Assembly: GCF_000802965.1 (NCBI RefSeq) | Contig: NZ_JSAK01000038.1 | Location: 26,715-90,714, forward strand | From: Pseudomonas fluorescens | GTDB lineage: Bacteria > Pseudomonadota > Gammaproteobacteria > Pseudomonadales > Pseudomonadaceae | Length of the DNA: 64,000 nt | Direction of reading: 5' to 3' | Made by a program: the position numbers and the translations under genes | Notes under the pieces: generated by a model | What the model was told of the DNA's origin: nothing | Database searches by the model: none | What the model saw: the letters and a program-made list of their open reading frames with translations, nothing else | In this document: piece by piece, positions 43,004-51,661 of the stretch | How positions within the stretch are numbered: position 1 is the stretch's first letter | Layout: each line of letters begins with the position of its first letter

Positions 43004-43714
43004 TCAGGCATACGTAGGCAGCGGATAGAGCTTGTCATCAAACTGCGCCAGCTTCGGAAACACCAACGGCTGATCATCACTCAGATGCTGCAGCCGCTGG
43101 CTGTAATCAACCAGAAACTGCCGACGCGCCTCGTCACTGATATACGGCACATGCCACGCCACAAACGGCTCCAGCACGTCGAAGCCAACATACGCCAACG
43201 TCCCACGCAATATCGGCCGCAACATGTCCTCTAACGGGCCATGGATCGCTTCCTCGCCAAACATGTGTTCACGCCCACCCAACGTCACGGTCACCAATGC
43301 CTTTTTGCCGGCCAAACCACCCTGATCATAGAAACGCTTGCCGCCATAGCAGATGCCCGACACCAGCACCCGATCAATCCAGCCCTTGAGCATCGCCGGT
43401 GCCGAGAACCAGAAGATCGGGAAGTTGAGGATCAGCAGGTCGGCCCACAGCAGTTTGTCCAGTTCGGCCTGAATGTCTGCCGCTAGCGACTGACTCTTCA
43501 CACCCAAACGTTGTTCCAGTGCATAGACCAGATACTCGGGGTTTTCCCGCGAAGAGAAGTCATCAGCGCTGGCCACCGGGTTCCAGTTCATTTTGTACAG
43601 GTCGCTGACCTGGACTTCGTGACCCTGGGCTTCAAGCGTCGCAATCGCCTGATCACGCAAGGCAGCGGTAAAGGATTGTGGCTCTGGATGAGCGTGGACG
43701 ATCAGTACTTTCAT
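43004..43714 (-). CDS. NAD(P)H-dependent quinone oxidoreductase, flavodoxin-like fold
   Basis: This 236-residue FMN/FAD enzyme of the NQO1/MdaB/KefF group should reduce quinones by two electrons. The start MKVLIVHAHPEPQSFTAALR is the family phosphate-binding loop. The flavin-contact segment is LNFPIFWFSAPAMLKGWIDR, with GICYGGKRFYDQGG and LVTVTLGGREHMFG after it. It lies nine bp downstream of the Dpp-type ATPase gene on the same strand, so it is probably the last gene of that operon. Confidence 0.9.
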   Translation of the reverse strand: MKVLIVHAHPEPQSFTAALRDQAIATLEAQGHEVQVSDLYKMNWNPVASADDFSSRENPEYLVYALEQRLGVKSQSLAADIQAELDKLLWADLLILNFPIFWFSAPAMLKGWIDRVLVSGICYGGKRFYDQGGLAGKKALVTVTLGGREHMFGEEAIHGPLEDMLRPILRGTLAYVGFDVLEPFVAWHVPYISDEARRQFLVDYSQRLQHLSDDQPLVFPKLAQFDDKLYPLPTYA

Positions 43715-43723
43715 GGTGATTCC

Positions 43724-45370
43724 TTAGACTTTTTCCAGCGTAGGGTTTGAATTCGGGATGGCGCGGCTCGCCAGCAAGCGGTCGAGCCAGTCCGGGTCCA
43801 TTTGCGGTTCGGAGGAGAACAGCAGTCCGGTGTAATCCTGGTGCGGCGGGGTGAAAATGGCGCTGCGCGAACCATGGTCGACCACCCTGCCCCGTTGCAT
43901 CACCAGCACTTCATCGGCAATCGCCCGCACCGTGGCAACGTCGTGTGTAATGAACAGGTAGGCGACGCCGAGTTGTTGCTGGATACGGTTGAGCAACTTG
44001 AGTACGCCTTCGGCCACCAGTTGATCGAGGGCCGAGGTGACTTCGTCGCAGATGATCAACTGCGGGTCGGCGGCCAACGCCCGCGCGATGCAAACCCGCT
44101 GTTTCTGCCCACCAGACAATTCCCGCGGCTGACGCTCCATGAACGTCGCCGGGTCGAGCTCGATCATCTCCAGCAATTCGGCCACCCGCGCGCGCATGGC
44201 CTTGCCCTTGAGCCCCAGATAAAACGTTAGCGGTCGGCCAATGATATCGACGATGCGCTGGCGCGGGTTCAGCGCCGTGTCGGGGATCTGGTAGATCATC
44301 TGAATGCGCCGCAGTTGCTCCTTGCTGCGTTGACGAAAGTCCGCCGGCAGTGGCTGGCCGTCGTACAGCACCTCACCATAAGTCGGTGGCAGCAAACCGG
44401 TGATCAGCCGCGCCGTGGAGCTTTTGCCGCTACCCGATTCGCCGATCACCGCCAAGGTCTGACCGCGATAGAGCTTCAGCGAAACGTCATGCAGCACCGG
44501 TTGTTGACCGTAACTGGCGCAACTTTTGCGCAGTTCAAGTAGTGGCTGTTCCTGCTGCGGACACGCCTTGGGTTCGGTGCGGAAACTGCGCACCGCCCAC
44601 AACGACTTGGTGTATTCCTCCTGCGGATCGCCGAGCATCTTGCGGGTCTCGGCTTCTTCCACCAGTTTGCCGTGGCGCAGCACCATGATCCGGTCGGCCA
44701 TTTGCGCCACCACCGCCAGGTCGTGGCTGATGTAGATCGCCGCGCTGCCGTAGGTCTTCACCGCATCGCGAATCGCCGCCAGCACTTCGATCTGGGTGGT
44801 GACGTCCAGCGCCGTGGTCGGTTCGTCGAAGATAATCAGGTCCGGATGGCAGGCCATCGCCATGGCCGTCATTACGCGCTGCAACTGACCGCCAGACACT
44901 TGATGCGGGTAACGCTGGCCGATCTGCTCGGGATTGGGCAGGCGCAAAACGCGATACAACGCCACCGCTTCGGCCATGGCCTGGGCGCGGCTCATGCCGC
45001 CGTTCTTCACTGCCGTTTCCACGTGCTGATCAATCAACCGATGGGCCGGGTTGAACGAAGCGGCTGCACTCTGCGCCACGTAGGCAATACGCAAGCCACG
45101 CAACTTGCGCAGGGCTTCAGGTTTGGCGTTCAGCAGGTCGATCCCGTCAAAATGCACCGAGCCGCCGGTGATTTTGCAGCCGTCACGGGTGTAGCCCATG
45201 GCGGACAAACCGAGGGTCGATTTGCCCGCGCCGGACTCACCGATCAGCCCCAGCACCTCACCGCGTTGCAGCGTCAGGTCAATGCCCTTGATCAGCGGAT
45301 GCCACGCGTCTTCGTAGTGACCTTCAATGTGCAGATTGCGAATTTCCAGCAATGGTTTTGATGTCGTCAT
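43724..45370 (-). CDS. Dipeptide/oligopeptide-type ABC transporter, two-ATPase fusion (DppD-DppF)
   Basis: This 548-residue protein contains two complete ATPase domains. The first has Walker A (GLIGESGAGKST), signature (VSGGQLQRV) and Walker B (DLIIFDEPTTALD). The second has VIGESGSGKSS, LSGGQKQRV and QLIICDEVTSALD. The start at 45370 is favoured by AAGGA upstream, and it begins just after the permease stop. Such fusions power peptide, nickel or opine importers. Its location behind the aru catabolic genes suggests import of a related guanidino or peptide substrate. Confidence 0.92.
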   Translation of the reverse strand: MTTSKPLLEIRNLHIEGHYEDAWHPLIKGIDLTLQRGEVLGLIGESGAGKSTLGLSAMGYTRDGCKITGGSVHFDGIDLLNAKPEALRKLRGLRIAYVAQSAAASFNPAHRLIDQHVETAVKNGGMSRAQAMAEAVALYRVLRLPNPEQIGQRYPHQVSGGQLQRVMTAMAMACHPDLIIFDEPTTALDVTTQIEVLAAIRDAVKTYGSAAIYISHDLAVVAQMADRIMVLRHGKLVEEAETRKMLGDPQEEYTKSLWAVRSFRTEPKACPQQEQPLLELRKSCASYGQQPVLHDVSLKLYRGQTLAVIGESGSGKSSTARLITGLLPPTYGEVLYDGQPLPADFRQRSKEQLRRIQMIYQIPDTALNPRQRIVDIIGRPLTFYLGLKGKAMRARVAELLEMIELDPATFMERQPRELSGGQKQRVCIARALAADPQLIICDEVTSALDQLVAEGVLKLLNRIQQQLGVAYLFITHDVATVRAIADEVLVMQRGRVVDHGSRSAIFTPPHQDYTGLLFSSEPQMDPDWLDRLLASRAIPNSNPTLEKV

Positions 45371-45372
45371 GT

Positions 45373-46200
45373 TCAGCATTCCTTGAGGCCGCTGGATTTG
45401 TGCAGCATCCAGTCGACGACGAAGTTGACGCTGACCGTGATCAACGCCACGGCCAGGGCGGGCAGCAACGGGCTGATGTCGCCAAAGGTGATCAGTACGG
45501 CGTTGTCGCGCACCATGCTGCCCCAATCGGCGGTGGGCGGCTGGATGCCCAGGCCGAGAAACGACAGCGCACTGATGAACAGGAACACGAAGCAGAAACG
45601 CAGGCCGAACTCGGCAATCAACGGCGCCGCCGCGTTCGGCAACACTTCGCGGGTCACCAGCCACCACAGGCCTTCACCGCGCAGGCGCGCCGCTTCGACG
45701 AAGTCCTGCACCACGACGTTCATCGCCACCGCCCGAGACAGGCGAAACACCCGAGTCGCGTCCAACAGCGCGATCACCAACACCAGCGAAGTGGCAGTAG
45801 TGCCGACCACGCTGAGAATCAGCAAGGCAAAGATCAATTGCGGAATCGCCATCAGGATGTCCACCACCCGCGACAAACCCTGATCGACCCAACCGCCCTT
45901 GATCGCTGCGACCAGACCGCTCAATCCGCCGAGCAGGAACGCCAACACCGTGGTCAGGAAGGCAATGCCCAGGGTATTGCGCGCGCCGTAAACGAGACGG
46001 CTGAACATGTCGCGCCCGAGGTTATCGGTGCCCAACAGGAACTGCCCGCCCCACGGCGCGAAACCCTCGCCCACCACCTGGGTTTCGCCGAACGGCGCCA
46101 ACACCGGGGCGAATAGCGCCACCAAAATGTACGCAACGATCACCAGCAATCCGAACTTGGCACTCAGCGGCGCCCGGAGCAATTGTTTAAGCAGGCTCAT
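45373..46200 (-). CDS. ABC transporter permease, DppC type
   Basis: The 275-residue permease has five helices after an N-terminal hydrophobic segment (FGLLVIVAYILVALFAPVLA). The binding-protein-dependent motif is EAARLRGEGLWWLVTREVLP. It pairs with the DppB-type protein encoded just upstream, four bases apart. Confidence 0.92.
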   Translation of the reverse strand: MSLLKQLLRAPLSAKFGLLVIVAYILVALFAPVLAPFGETQVVGEGFAPWGGQFLLGTDNLGRDMFSRLVYGARNTLGIAFLTTVLAFLLGGLSGLVAAIKGGWVDQGLSRVVDILMAIPQLIFALLILSVVGTTATSLVLVIALLDATRVFRLSRAVAMNVVVQDFVEAARLRGEGLWWLVTREVLPNAAAPLIAEFGLRFCFVFLFISALSFLGLGIQPPTADWGSMVRDNAVLITFGDISPLLPALAVALITVSVNFVVDWMLHKSSGLKEC

Positions 46201-46203
46201 GGT

Positions 46204-47163
46204 CTACCCCTTTGGATGCATCAGGCGTGGGTTGCTGGCAATCGACAGCACATCGGCGCTGGTATTGAGCAGGATGTAGGTCGCGGCAAAGATCAGGCTG
46301 CAGGCCTGCACCACCGGGATATCGCGCTTGGCCACCGAGTCCACCAGCAACTGACCGAGGCCCGGATAGACGAACACCACTTCAACCACCACCACGCCCA
46401 CCACCAGGTACGCGAGGTTCAGCGCCACCACGTTGACGATCGGTGCAAGGGCGTTAGGCAAGGCGTGACGGAAGATGATTCGCGACTGGCTGATGCCCTT
46501 GAGTCGAGCCATTTCGATGTACGGACTGGCCAGCAGATTGATCAGTGAGACACGAGTCATGCGCATCATCTGCGCGATCACCACCAGGCTCAGGGTCGCC
46601 ACCGGCAGCACCGAGCGTTCCAGTACTTCACCCAGCGTGGCGTTCGGTGAAAGATTGGAGATGCTCGGGAACCAGTTGAGCTTCACCGCGAACACCAGAA
46701 TCAGGATGTAGGCGACGAAAAACTCCGGGAACGACACTGCACTCAGCGCCGAGGTGTTGAGCAAGCGGTCGAACCAGCTATTGCGGTACAACGCGGCGAG
46801 CATCCCCAGCAACAATGCCAAAGGCACCGACACCAGTGCCGCCAGCAGCGCCAGGCTGAAGGTGTTGCCCAGTCGCGCGCCGACCAGATCGGAAATCGGC
46901 CGCTGGTTGGCCAGCGACACACCGAGGTCGCCTTGCAGCAGGTTCCAGATCCAGTGCCCGAAACGGGTGAGCGGCGGCAAGTCCAGGCCTAGTTGAGCGC
47001 GATAGGCCGCCACGGTTTCCGGGGTGGCGGACTGGCCGAGCATGGCCTGGGCGATGTCGCCCGGGAGCAGGCCGACCGCGAGGAAGATGATCACTGAAAC
47101 GGCGAACAGGGACAGCAGGCCCAGGGCCAGACGCTGCCCCAACAGCTTGAAAATACTTCTCAT
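46204..47163 (-). CDS. ABC transporter permease, DppB type
   Basis: This 319-residue permease starts at the ATG at 47163 (MRSIFKLLGQRLALGLLSLF). It has the DppB extracytoplasmic domain after helix 1 and the EAA-type loop MARLKGISQSRIIFRHALPN. A REP element separates it from the binding-protein gene upstream. Confidence 0.92.
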   Translation of the reverse strand: MRSIFKLLGQRLALGLLSLFAVSVIIFLAVGLLPGDIAQAMLGQSATPETVAAYRAQLGLDLPPLTRFGHWIWNLLQGDLGVSLANQRPISDLVGARLGNTFSLALLAALVSVPLALLLGMLAALYRNSWFDRLLNTSALSAVSFPEFFVAYILILVFAVKLNWFPSISNLSPNATLGEVLERSVLPVATLSLVVIAQMMRMTRVSLINLLASPYIEMARLKGISQSRIIFRHALPNALAPIVNVVALNLAYLVVGVVVVEVVFVYPGLGQLLVDSVAKRDIPVVQACSLIFAATYILLNTSADVLSIASNPRLMHPKG

Positions 47164-47212
47164 CGTGCAGTTCCTTGAATTGGGCACGCCTTTTAAGACT
47201 GCGTACTACTCC

Positions 47213-47302
47213 TGTAGGAGTGAGCCTGCTCGCGATGGCGGTGGATCAGCCAACATCAATTTTGACTGTGCCGCCGCCATCGCGAGCAGGCTCGCTCCTA
47301 CA
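47213..47302. repeat. BIME-type REP pair
   Basis: TGTAGGAGTGAGCCTGCTCG and CGCGAGCAGGCTCGCTCCTA form the outer stem. The spacer (GGATCAGCCAACATCAATTT) is a variant of that in the elements at 42763 and 42897. It sits between the binding-protein gene and its permease genes. Confidence 0.8.
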
Positions 47303-47333
47303 GTGGGTCTTCATTGTTTGATAGATCCCGGTG

Positions 47334-48935
47334 TCAGGCCTGCCACCACCGCTCAATCACCCGCAATCCATCCAGTTCGCCATACGGCGCGGTCTGCCCA
47401 CCGTGAGCGACCTTGTTGGAACGCGCCGCCACCGAACTGGCAAACAACGGCACGATCGCCCCGCCGTCATCGCGGCACAGCGACTGCATTTCGTTGTACA
47501 TCTCGCGGCGCAGCGGGTCGTTCATCTCACCTCTGGCGGCGTTGAGCAGTTGATTGAAGCGCGGGTTGTCCCAGTGGGTTTCGTTCCATGCAGCACCCTT
47601 GGCATAACCGATGCTGAACATGCGGTCGGCGGTCAGGCTGCTGTACCAGAACGACGTGGTGAAGGGTTGCTTCATCCAGACGTTGGTGAAGAAACCGTCG
47701 GCCGGTTCGCGCACCACATCGATGTCGATCCCCGCCGCTCGCGCCTGTTCCTTGAACAGCACCGACGCATCCACCGCGCCGCTGTACGCCGCATCGGAGG
47801 CTTGCAGGCGCACCTTGAGCGAATCCAGGCCAGCCTTTTTCAGGTGGAAGCGCGACTTGTCCGGATCGTAGGTACGTTGTTCAAGGGCGGTGTTGATGAA
47901 ACGGCTGCCCGGCTGAATCGGGTGATCGTTGCCGACCAGTCCATAGCCGTACAGCACCGAGGCCAGCAGGGTTTCACGATTGATCGCGTGCTTCATCGCC
48001 AGGCGCACGTCGTTGTTCTGGAACACCTGGCTGTCGGTGAGCATCGGGAAGGTGTAGTGCTGCGCGCCCTTGGTTTCTTCGATGACCAGGTTCGGGTTGC
48101 GCTTGAGCAGCGCCACGGTTTTCAGGTCGACCTTGTTGATCACGTCCACTTGCCCGGTGACCAACGCATTGATGCGCGCGGCACCATCGCCAATGGCGAT
48201 CAGCTCGGCGCCGGCGAAGTGCGCCCGCCCCGCTTTCCAGTAATCCGGACTGCGTTCCAGGGTCATGCGCACACCCGGCTCGAAGTCTTTGAGACGATAA
48301 CCACCCGTGCCGACACCGGCCTGCCAGTCGGGCACGCCGTCCTTGCTCGGCATGATCACCAGATGGTAATCGGCGACCACGTAGGTGAAATCGGCGTTGC
48401 CGGATTTCAGCTCGAACACCACGCTGTCGCTGCCGTTGGCGCTGACCTTGGCCACATCGCCCAACACGGTTTTGGCCGCCGAGCTGGATTTATCGCCAAG
48501 GTGATGCTGGATCGAGGCGACCACATCGTCGGCGGTCAGGGTCTTGCCGTTGTGGAAGGTCACGCCCTGGCGCAGTTTGAAGGTCCAGACACGCGCGTCT
48601 GGGGTCGAGGTCCAGCTTTCAGCCAGTTCGGGGATCGCCGTGCCATCGACGGCGATTTCGGTCAGGGTGTTATAGATCGCCGAGAACCCGACGAAGGTGA
48701 ACGTATCGACCCAGGAACCGGGGTCTTTCGAGTCGGTGGTGCTGCCGCCGGCCAGCCCCAATCGCAGCACGCCACCTGGTTTTGGCGTCGCTTCGGCAGC
48801 CATCGCGCCAAACGGCAGGCCTATGGAAAACGCGCCTGCCAACGCTGCTGCCGCTGCGCTGTACTTCAAGAAGTCGCGACGCGGAAAGCTGAATTCATGG
48901 TTCGCTTGAGTAATCTTGTTTTTGTTATCGCTCAT
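47334..48935 (-). CDS. Periplasmic solute-binding protein, DppA/OppA family, Tat signal
   Basis: This 533-residue binding protein is for the Dpp-type transporter. The N-terminus has a twin-arginine signal (FPRRDFLKYSAAAAALAGAF), so it may be exported folded. The SBP family 5 pattern follows: IPELAESWTSTPDARVWTFK, LRQGVTFHNGKTLTADDVV. The ligand cannot be read from sequence. The placement directly behind the aldehyde dehydrogenase of the aru operon suggests a nitrogen-rich substrate. Confidence 0.92.
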   Translation of the reverse strand: MSDNKNKITQANHEFSFPRRDFLKYSAAAAALAGAFSIGLPFGAMAAEATPKPGGVLRLGLAGGSTTDSKDPGSWVDTFTFVGFSAIYNTLTEIAVDGTAIPELAESWTSTPDARVWTFKLRQGVTFHNGKTLTADDVVASIQHHLGDKSSSAAKTVLGDVAKVSANGSDSVVFELKSGNADFTYVVADYHLVIMPSKDGVPDWQAGVGTGGYRLKDFEPGVRMTLERSPDYWKAGRAHFAGAELIAIGDGAARINALVTGQVDVINKVDLKTVALLKRNPNLVIEETKGAQHYTFPMLTDSQVFQNNDVRLAMKHAINRETLLASVLYGYGLVGNDHPIQPGSRFINTALEQRTYDPDKSRFHLKKAGLDSLKVRLQASDAAYSGAVDASVLFKEQARAAGIDIDVVREPADGFFTNVWMKQPFTTSFWYSSLTADRMFSIGYAKGAAWNETHWDNPRFNQLLNAARGEMNDPLRREMYNEMQSLCRDDGGAIVPLFASSVAARSNKVAHGGQTAPYGELDGLRVIERWWQA

Positions 48936-49032
48936 TGCATTGCCCCTGTGAAAACCTAAGGAAATACCCGTTCAAAACCACGCAAGACACCGGGCCATGG
49001 CCCGGTGCGAACAACCCTTGAATCGTTAACCG

Positions 49033-50448
49033 TCACACCTGGATCGCCTTCACTTCGATGAATTCGCTGAGCCCCTCTTCCCCCCATTCACGTCCATTGC
49101 CGGATTGTTTGTAGCCGCCGAATGGCGCCTGATAATTGAACGCCGCGCCGTTGAGGAAGCATTGGCCCGCGCGCAGTTGTCGCCCCAATTGCAAGGCGCG
49201 CTCGGCACTGCCGGCCCAGACACCGCTGGACAGGCCGAATGGCGAGTCATTGGCGATCTGGATCGCTTGCGCCTCATCGGCGTAGGGAATCAGGCACAGC
49301 ACCGGGCCGAAGATTTCTTCCTGGGCGATGCGCATACGGTTGTCGACGTCGGCGAACAGCGTCGGGCTGACGTAAAAGCCGCGTTCGAAAGCCAGCGCCG
49401 AATCGCCGCCGCACAGCAGGCGTGCGCCTTCGGACTGACCCACACGAATGTAATCCTGTACCGTGCGGCGTTGCCCCGCCGAACACATCGGGCCAAGGAA
49501 GCTTTGCGGATCGAGCGGATCGCCCATGCGCAGGCTCAGGGTTTCTTCCAGTGCGATATCCAGTGCTTCGGCATAACGGCTGGCCGGCAGCAACATGCGG
49601 GTCAACGCGGTGCAGGTCTGCCCGGAGTTGATCATCACGTCCTGCACGCCATAACGCACAGCGGCCGCCAGATCCGCGTCTTCGGCAATCAGCAGCGGCG
49701 ACTTGCCGCCCAGTTCCAGGCACACGCGTTTCACTGACGGAGCCGCCGCCTGCGCAACGCGCACCCCGGCGCCGGTGGAACCGGTGAACGACACCATGTC
49801 CACGTCCGGGTGCCTGGCCAACGCTTCGCCGACCTTCGAGCCCGGACCACTGACCAGGTTGAAGACCCCGGCGGGCAAGCCGATCGCTTCGATCATTTCG
49901 GCCAACAGGAACGCATGCAGTGGCGTTTCCTGGCTCGGCTTGACCACCACCGTGCAACCCGCCGCCAAGGCTGGAGCGAGTTTGCCGATCAACTGGTGCA
50001 ACGGGTAATTCCACGGGTTGATGAAGGCACAGACACCGACGGCCTCGCGGATCACCAGCGAGTTGCCGACTTCACGCACTTCGTCCATCAAACCGGCGAG
50101 TTCGACGTACTGCTCCAGGCCTATGATCGGCCCGTCCACTTGCACCGAACGGCACCACTGCACCGGCATGCCCAGTTCGGTGGTGATCACGGTGGCCATT
50201 TCATCGGCTCGGAATTTCAGTTGTTCCGCCAACGCGCGGATGAAACCGGCGCGCACGCTGGATGGCGTGCGTGACCATGAAGCGAAAGCCTTGCGCGCCG
50301 CGGCCACAGCGTTGTCGACATCGCGCTCATCGCCCAACGGCACGCTGCCGGCCACTTCTTCGGTGGCCGGGTTGATCACCTCGGCGATGCCCTGTCCCGA
50401 CGGGATCTGCCAGCGACCATCAATAAACAGTGCGGTGTGATTAAGCAT
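49033..50448 (-). CDS. NAD(P)-dependent aldehyde dehydrogenase, candidate 4-guanidinobutyraldehyde dehydrogenase
   Basis: This 471-residue enzyme has all expected catalytic residues: N147 (FINPWNYP), K170 (VVVKPSQE), E245 (CLELGGKSP) and C279 (NSGQTCTA). It overlaps the aruH gene by eight bases. AruH and AruI turn arginine into 4-guanidinobutyraldehyde, so this enzyme is well placed to oxidise that aldehyde to 4-guanidinobutyrate. The assignment of substrate is by context only; other omega-amino aldehydes are possible. Confidence 0.88.
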   Translation of the reverse strand: MLNHTALFIDGRWQIPSGQGIAEVINPATEEVAGSVPLGDERDVDNAVAAARKAFASWSRTPSSVRAGFIRALAEQLKFRADEMATVITTELGMPVQWCRSVQVDGPIIGLEQYVELAGLMDEVREVGNSLVIREAVGVCAFINPWNYPLHQLIGKLAPALAAGCTVVVKPSQETPLHAFLLAEMIEAIGLPAGVFNLVSGPGSKVGEALARHPDVDMVSFTGSTGAGVRVAQAAAPSVKRVCLELGGKSPLLIAEDADLAAAVRYGVQDVMINSGQTCTALTRMLLPASRYAEALDIALEETLSLRMGDPLDPQSFLGPMCSAGQRRTVQDYIRVGQSEGARLLCGGDSALAFERGFYVSPTLFADVDNRMRIAQEEIFGPVLCLIPYADEAQAIQIANDSPFGLSSGVWAGSAERALQLGRQLRAGQCFLNGAAFNYQAPFGGYKQSGNGREWGEEGLSEFIEVKAIQV

Positions 50449-51631
50449 GTACCTGAGCCTCCATCAATTCTTCGGCGCAACGGGCGATGCGCTGGCAGGC
50501 CTCACGCAGCGGCGCAGCCCCCACCACCAACCCGAGGCGAATGTGCCCGGCCGCGCTCGGACCAAAGGCCTCACCGGCCAATACCGAGACGCCGTGGCGA
50601 TCAAGCAGCCGATCGGCAAACGCCTGGGCGCTGAGCCCGGTTTCGCGGATATCGACCATCACGAACATGCCGCCATCGGGCTTCAACGCACATACGCCGG
50701 GAACATCCTCCAGGCTCTCGCACACCAGGTCTCGGCGTTGGCGATAGGCTTCGCGCATGGCTTCAAGTTCCGGCAAATTGCTTTCCAGCGCCACCACGGC
50801 GGCGTCCTGAATAAAGTCCGGCGAGCCGTACAACATGCACAGCGCGAGGTTTTCCAGGTGCGCGGACAGTGATGGCGGCGCCACCACCCAACCGACGCGC
50901 CAACCGGTCATGGCGTGGGATTTCGACAGGCTGTTGAGCGTCGCGGTGCGTTCAGCCATGCCCGGCAAACTCGCCGGGCTGACGTGTTCGCCGTCAAACA
51001 GCAGCTCGCTGTAGACCTCGTCGGAAATCAGCCACAGATCATGGGCGATGCACAGTTCGGCCAAGGCTTCCCAAGTGCTTCGCGGCAGGCTCGCACCCGA
51101 TGGGTTGTGCGGACTGTTCAGTGCCAGTGCGCGGGTACGCGGGGTGATGCGGGCGGCGACCTCTTCGGGCAGCACGCGGAATCCGTTTTCCGAACGCACC
51201 GGCACTGGCACCACTTTGGCGCCACACGCGCCGAATACGGCTTCGTAGGTGACGTACATCGGTTCGGCGACGATCACTTCATCGCCCGGATTGAGCACGC
51301 ACTGGGCCACGCTGAATAGCGCGCATTGCGCACCGGCCAGTACCGTGACTTGGTCGGCCGAAACCAGTTGGCCGCTGCGTTGCCGGTGGCGCTGGGCGAT
51401 GGCTTCACGCAAGGCACGTTTGCCACGCACCTCGGCGTAGTGAGTGTTACCGGACAGCAGACTGTCGATGGCGCCCTGGATGATCGGTTGCGGCGTGTCG
51501 AAATCCGGGTCGCCCACCGATAGCAGCAAAATATCCTGGCCCTGCTCGCGCAAGGCCAACGCGCGGTAGTGAATGTCCCAGGCGGCAGCGCCGTCACCGG
51601 CAATACGTTGAGTCAGATCGGAAAAGCGCAT
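50441..51631 (-). CDS. aruH: Arginine:pyruvate transaminase
   Basis: This 396-residue PLP enzyme converts L-arginine and pyruvate to 2-ketoarginine and alanine in the Pseudomonas arginine-transaminase pathway. The PLP lysine is K237 (NSLSKSHAMTGWR). Other motifs are DEVYSELLF and the carboxylate arginine near the end in GHIRLGL. The gene is followed by a decarboxylase gene of the AruI type, as in P. aeruginosa. The fused enzyme at 36103-38106 is a paralogue with the lysine at the same residue number. Confidence 0.9.
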   Translation of the reverse strand: MRFSDLTQRIAGDGAAAWDIHYRALALREQGQDILLLSVGDPDFDTPQPIIQGAIDSLLSGNTHYAEVRGKRALREAIAQRHRQRSGQLVSADQVTVLAGAQCALFSVAQCVLNPGDEVIVAEPMYVTYEAVFGACGAKVVPVPVRSENGFRVLPEEVAARITPRTRALALNSPHNPSGASLPRSTWEALAELCIAHDLWLISDEVYSELLFDGEHVSPASLPGMAERTATLNSLSKSHAMTGWRVGWVVAPPSLSAHLENLALCMLYGSPDFIQDAAVVALESNLPELEAMREAYRQRRDLVCESLEDVPGVCALKPDGGMFVMVDIRETGLSAQAFADRLLDRHGVSVLAGEAFGPSAAGHIRLGLVVGAAPLREACQRIARCAEELMEAQVHA

Positions 51632-51661
51632 GGCCCTATTCCCCGTAATGAAGGTTGAACG

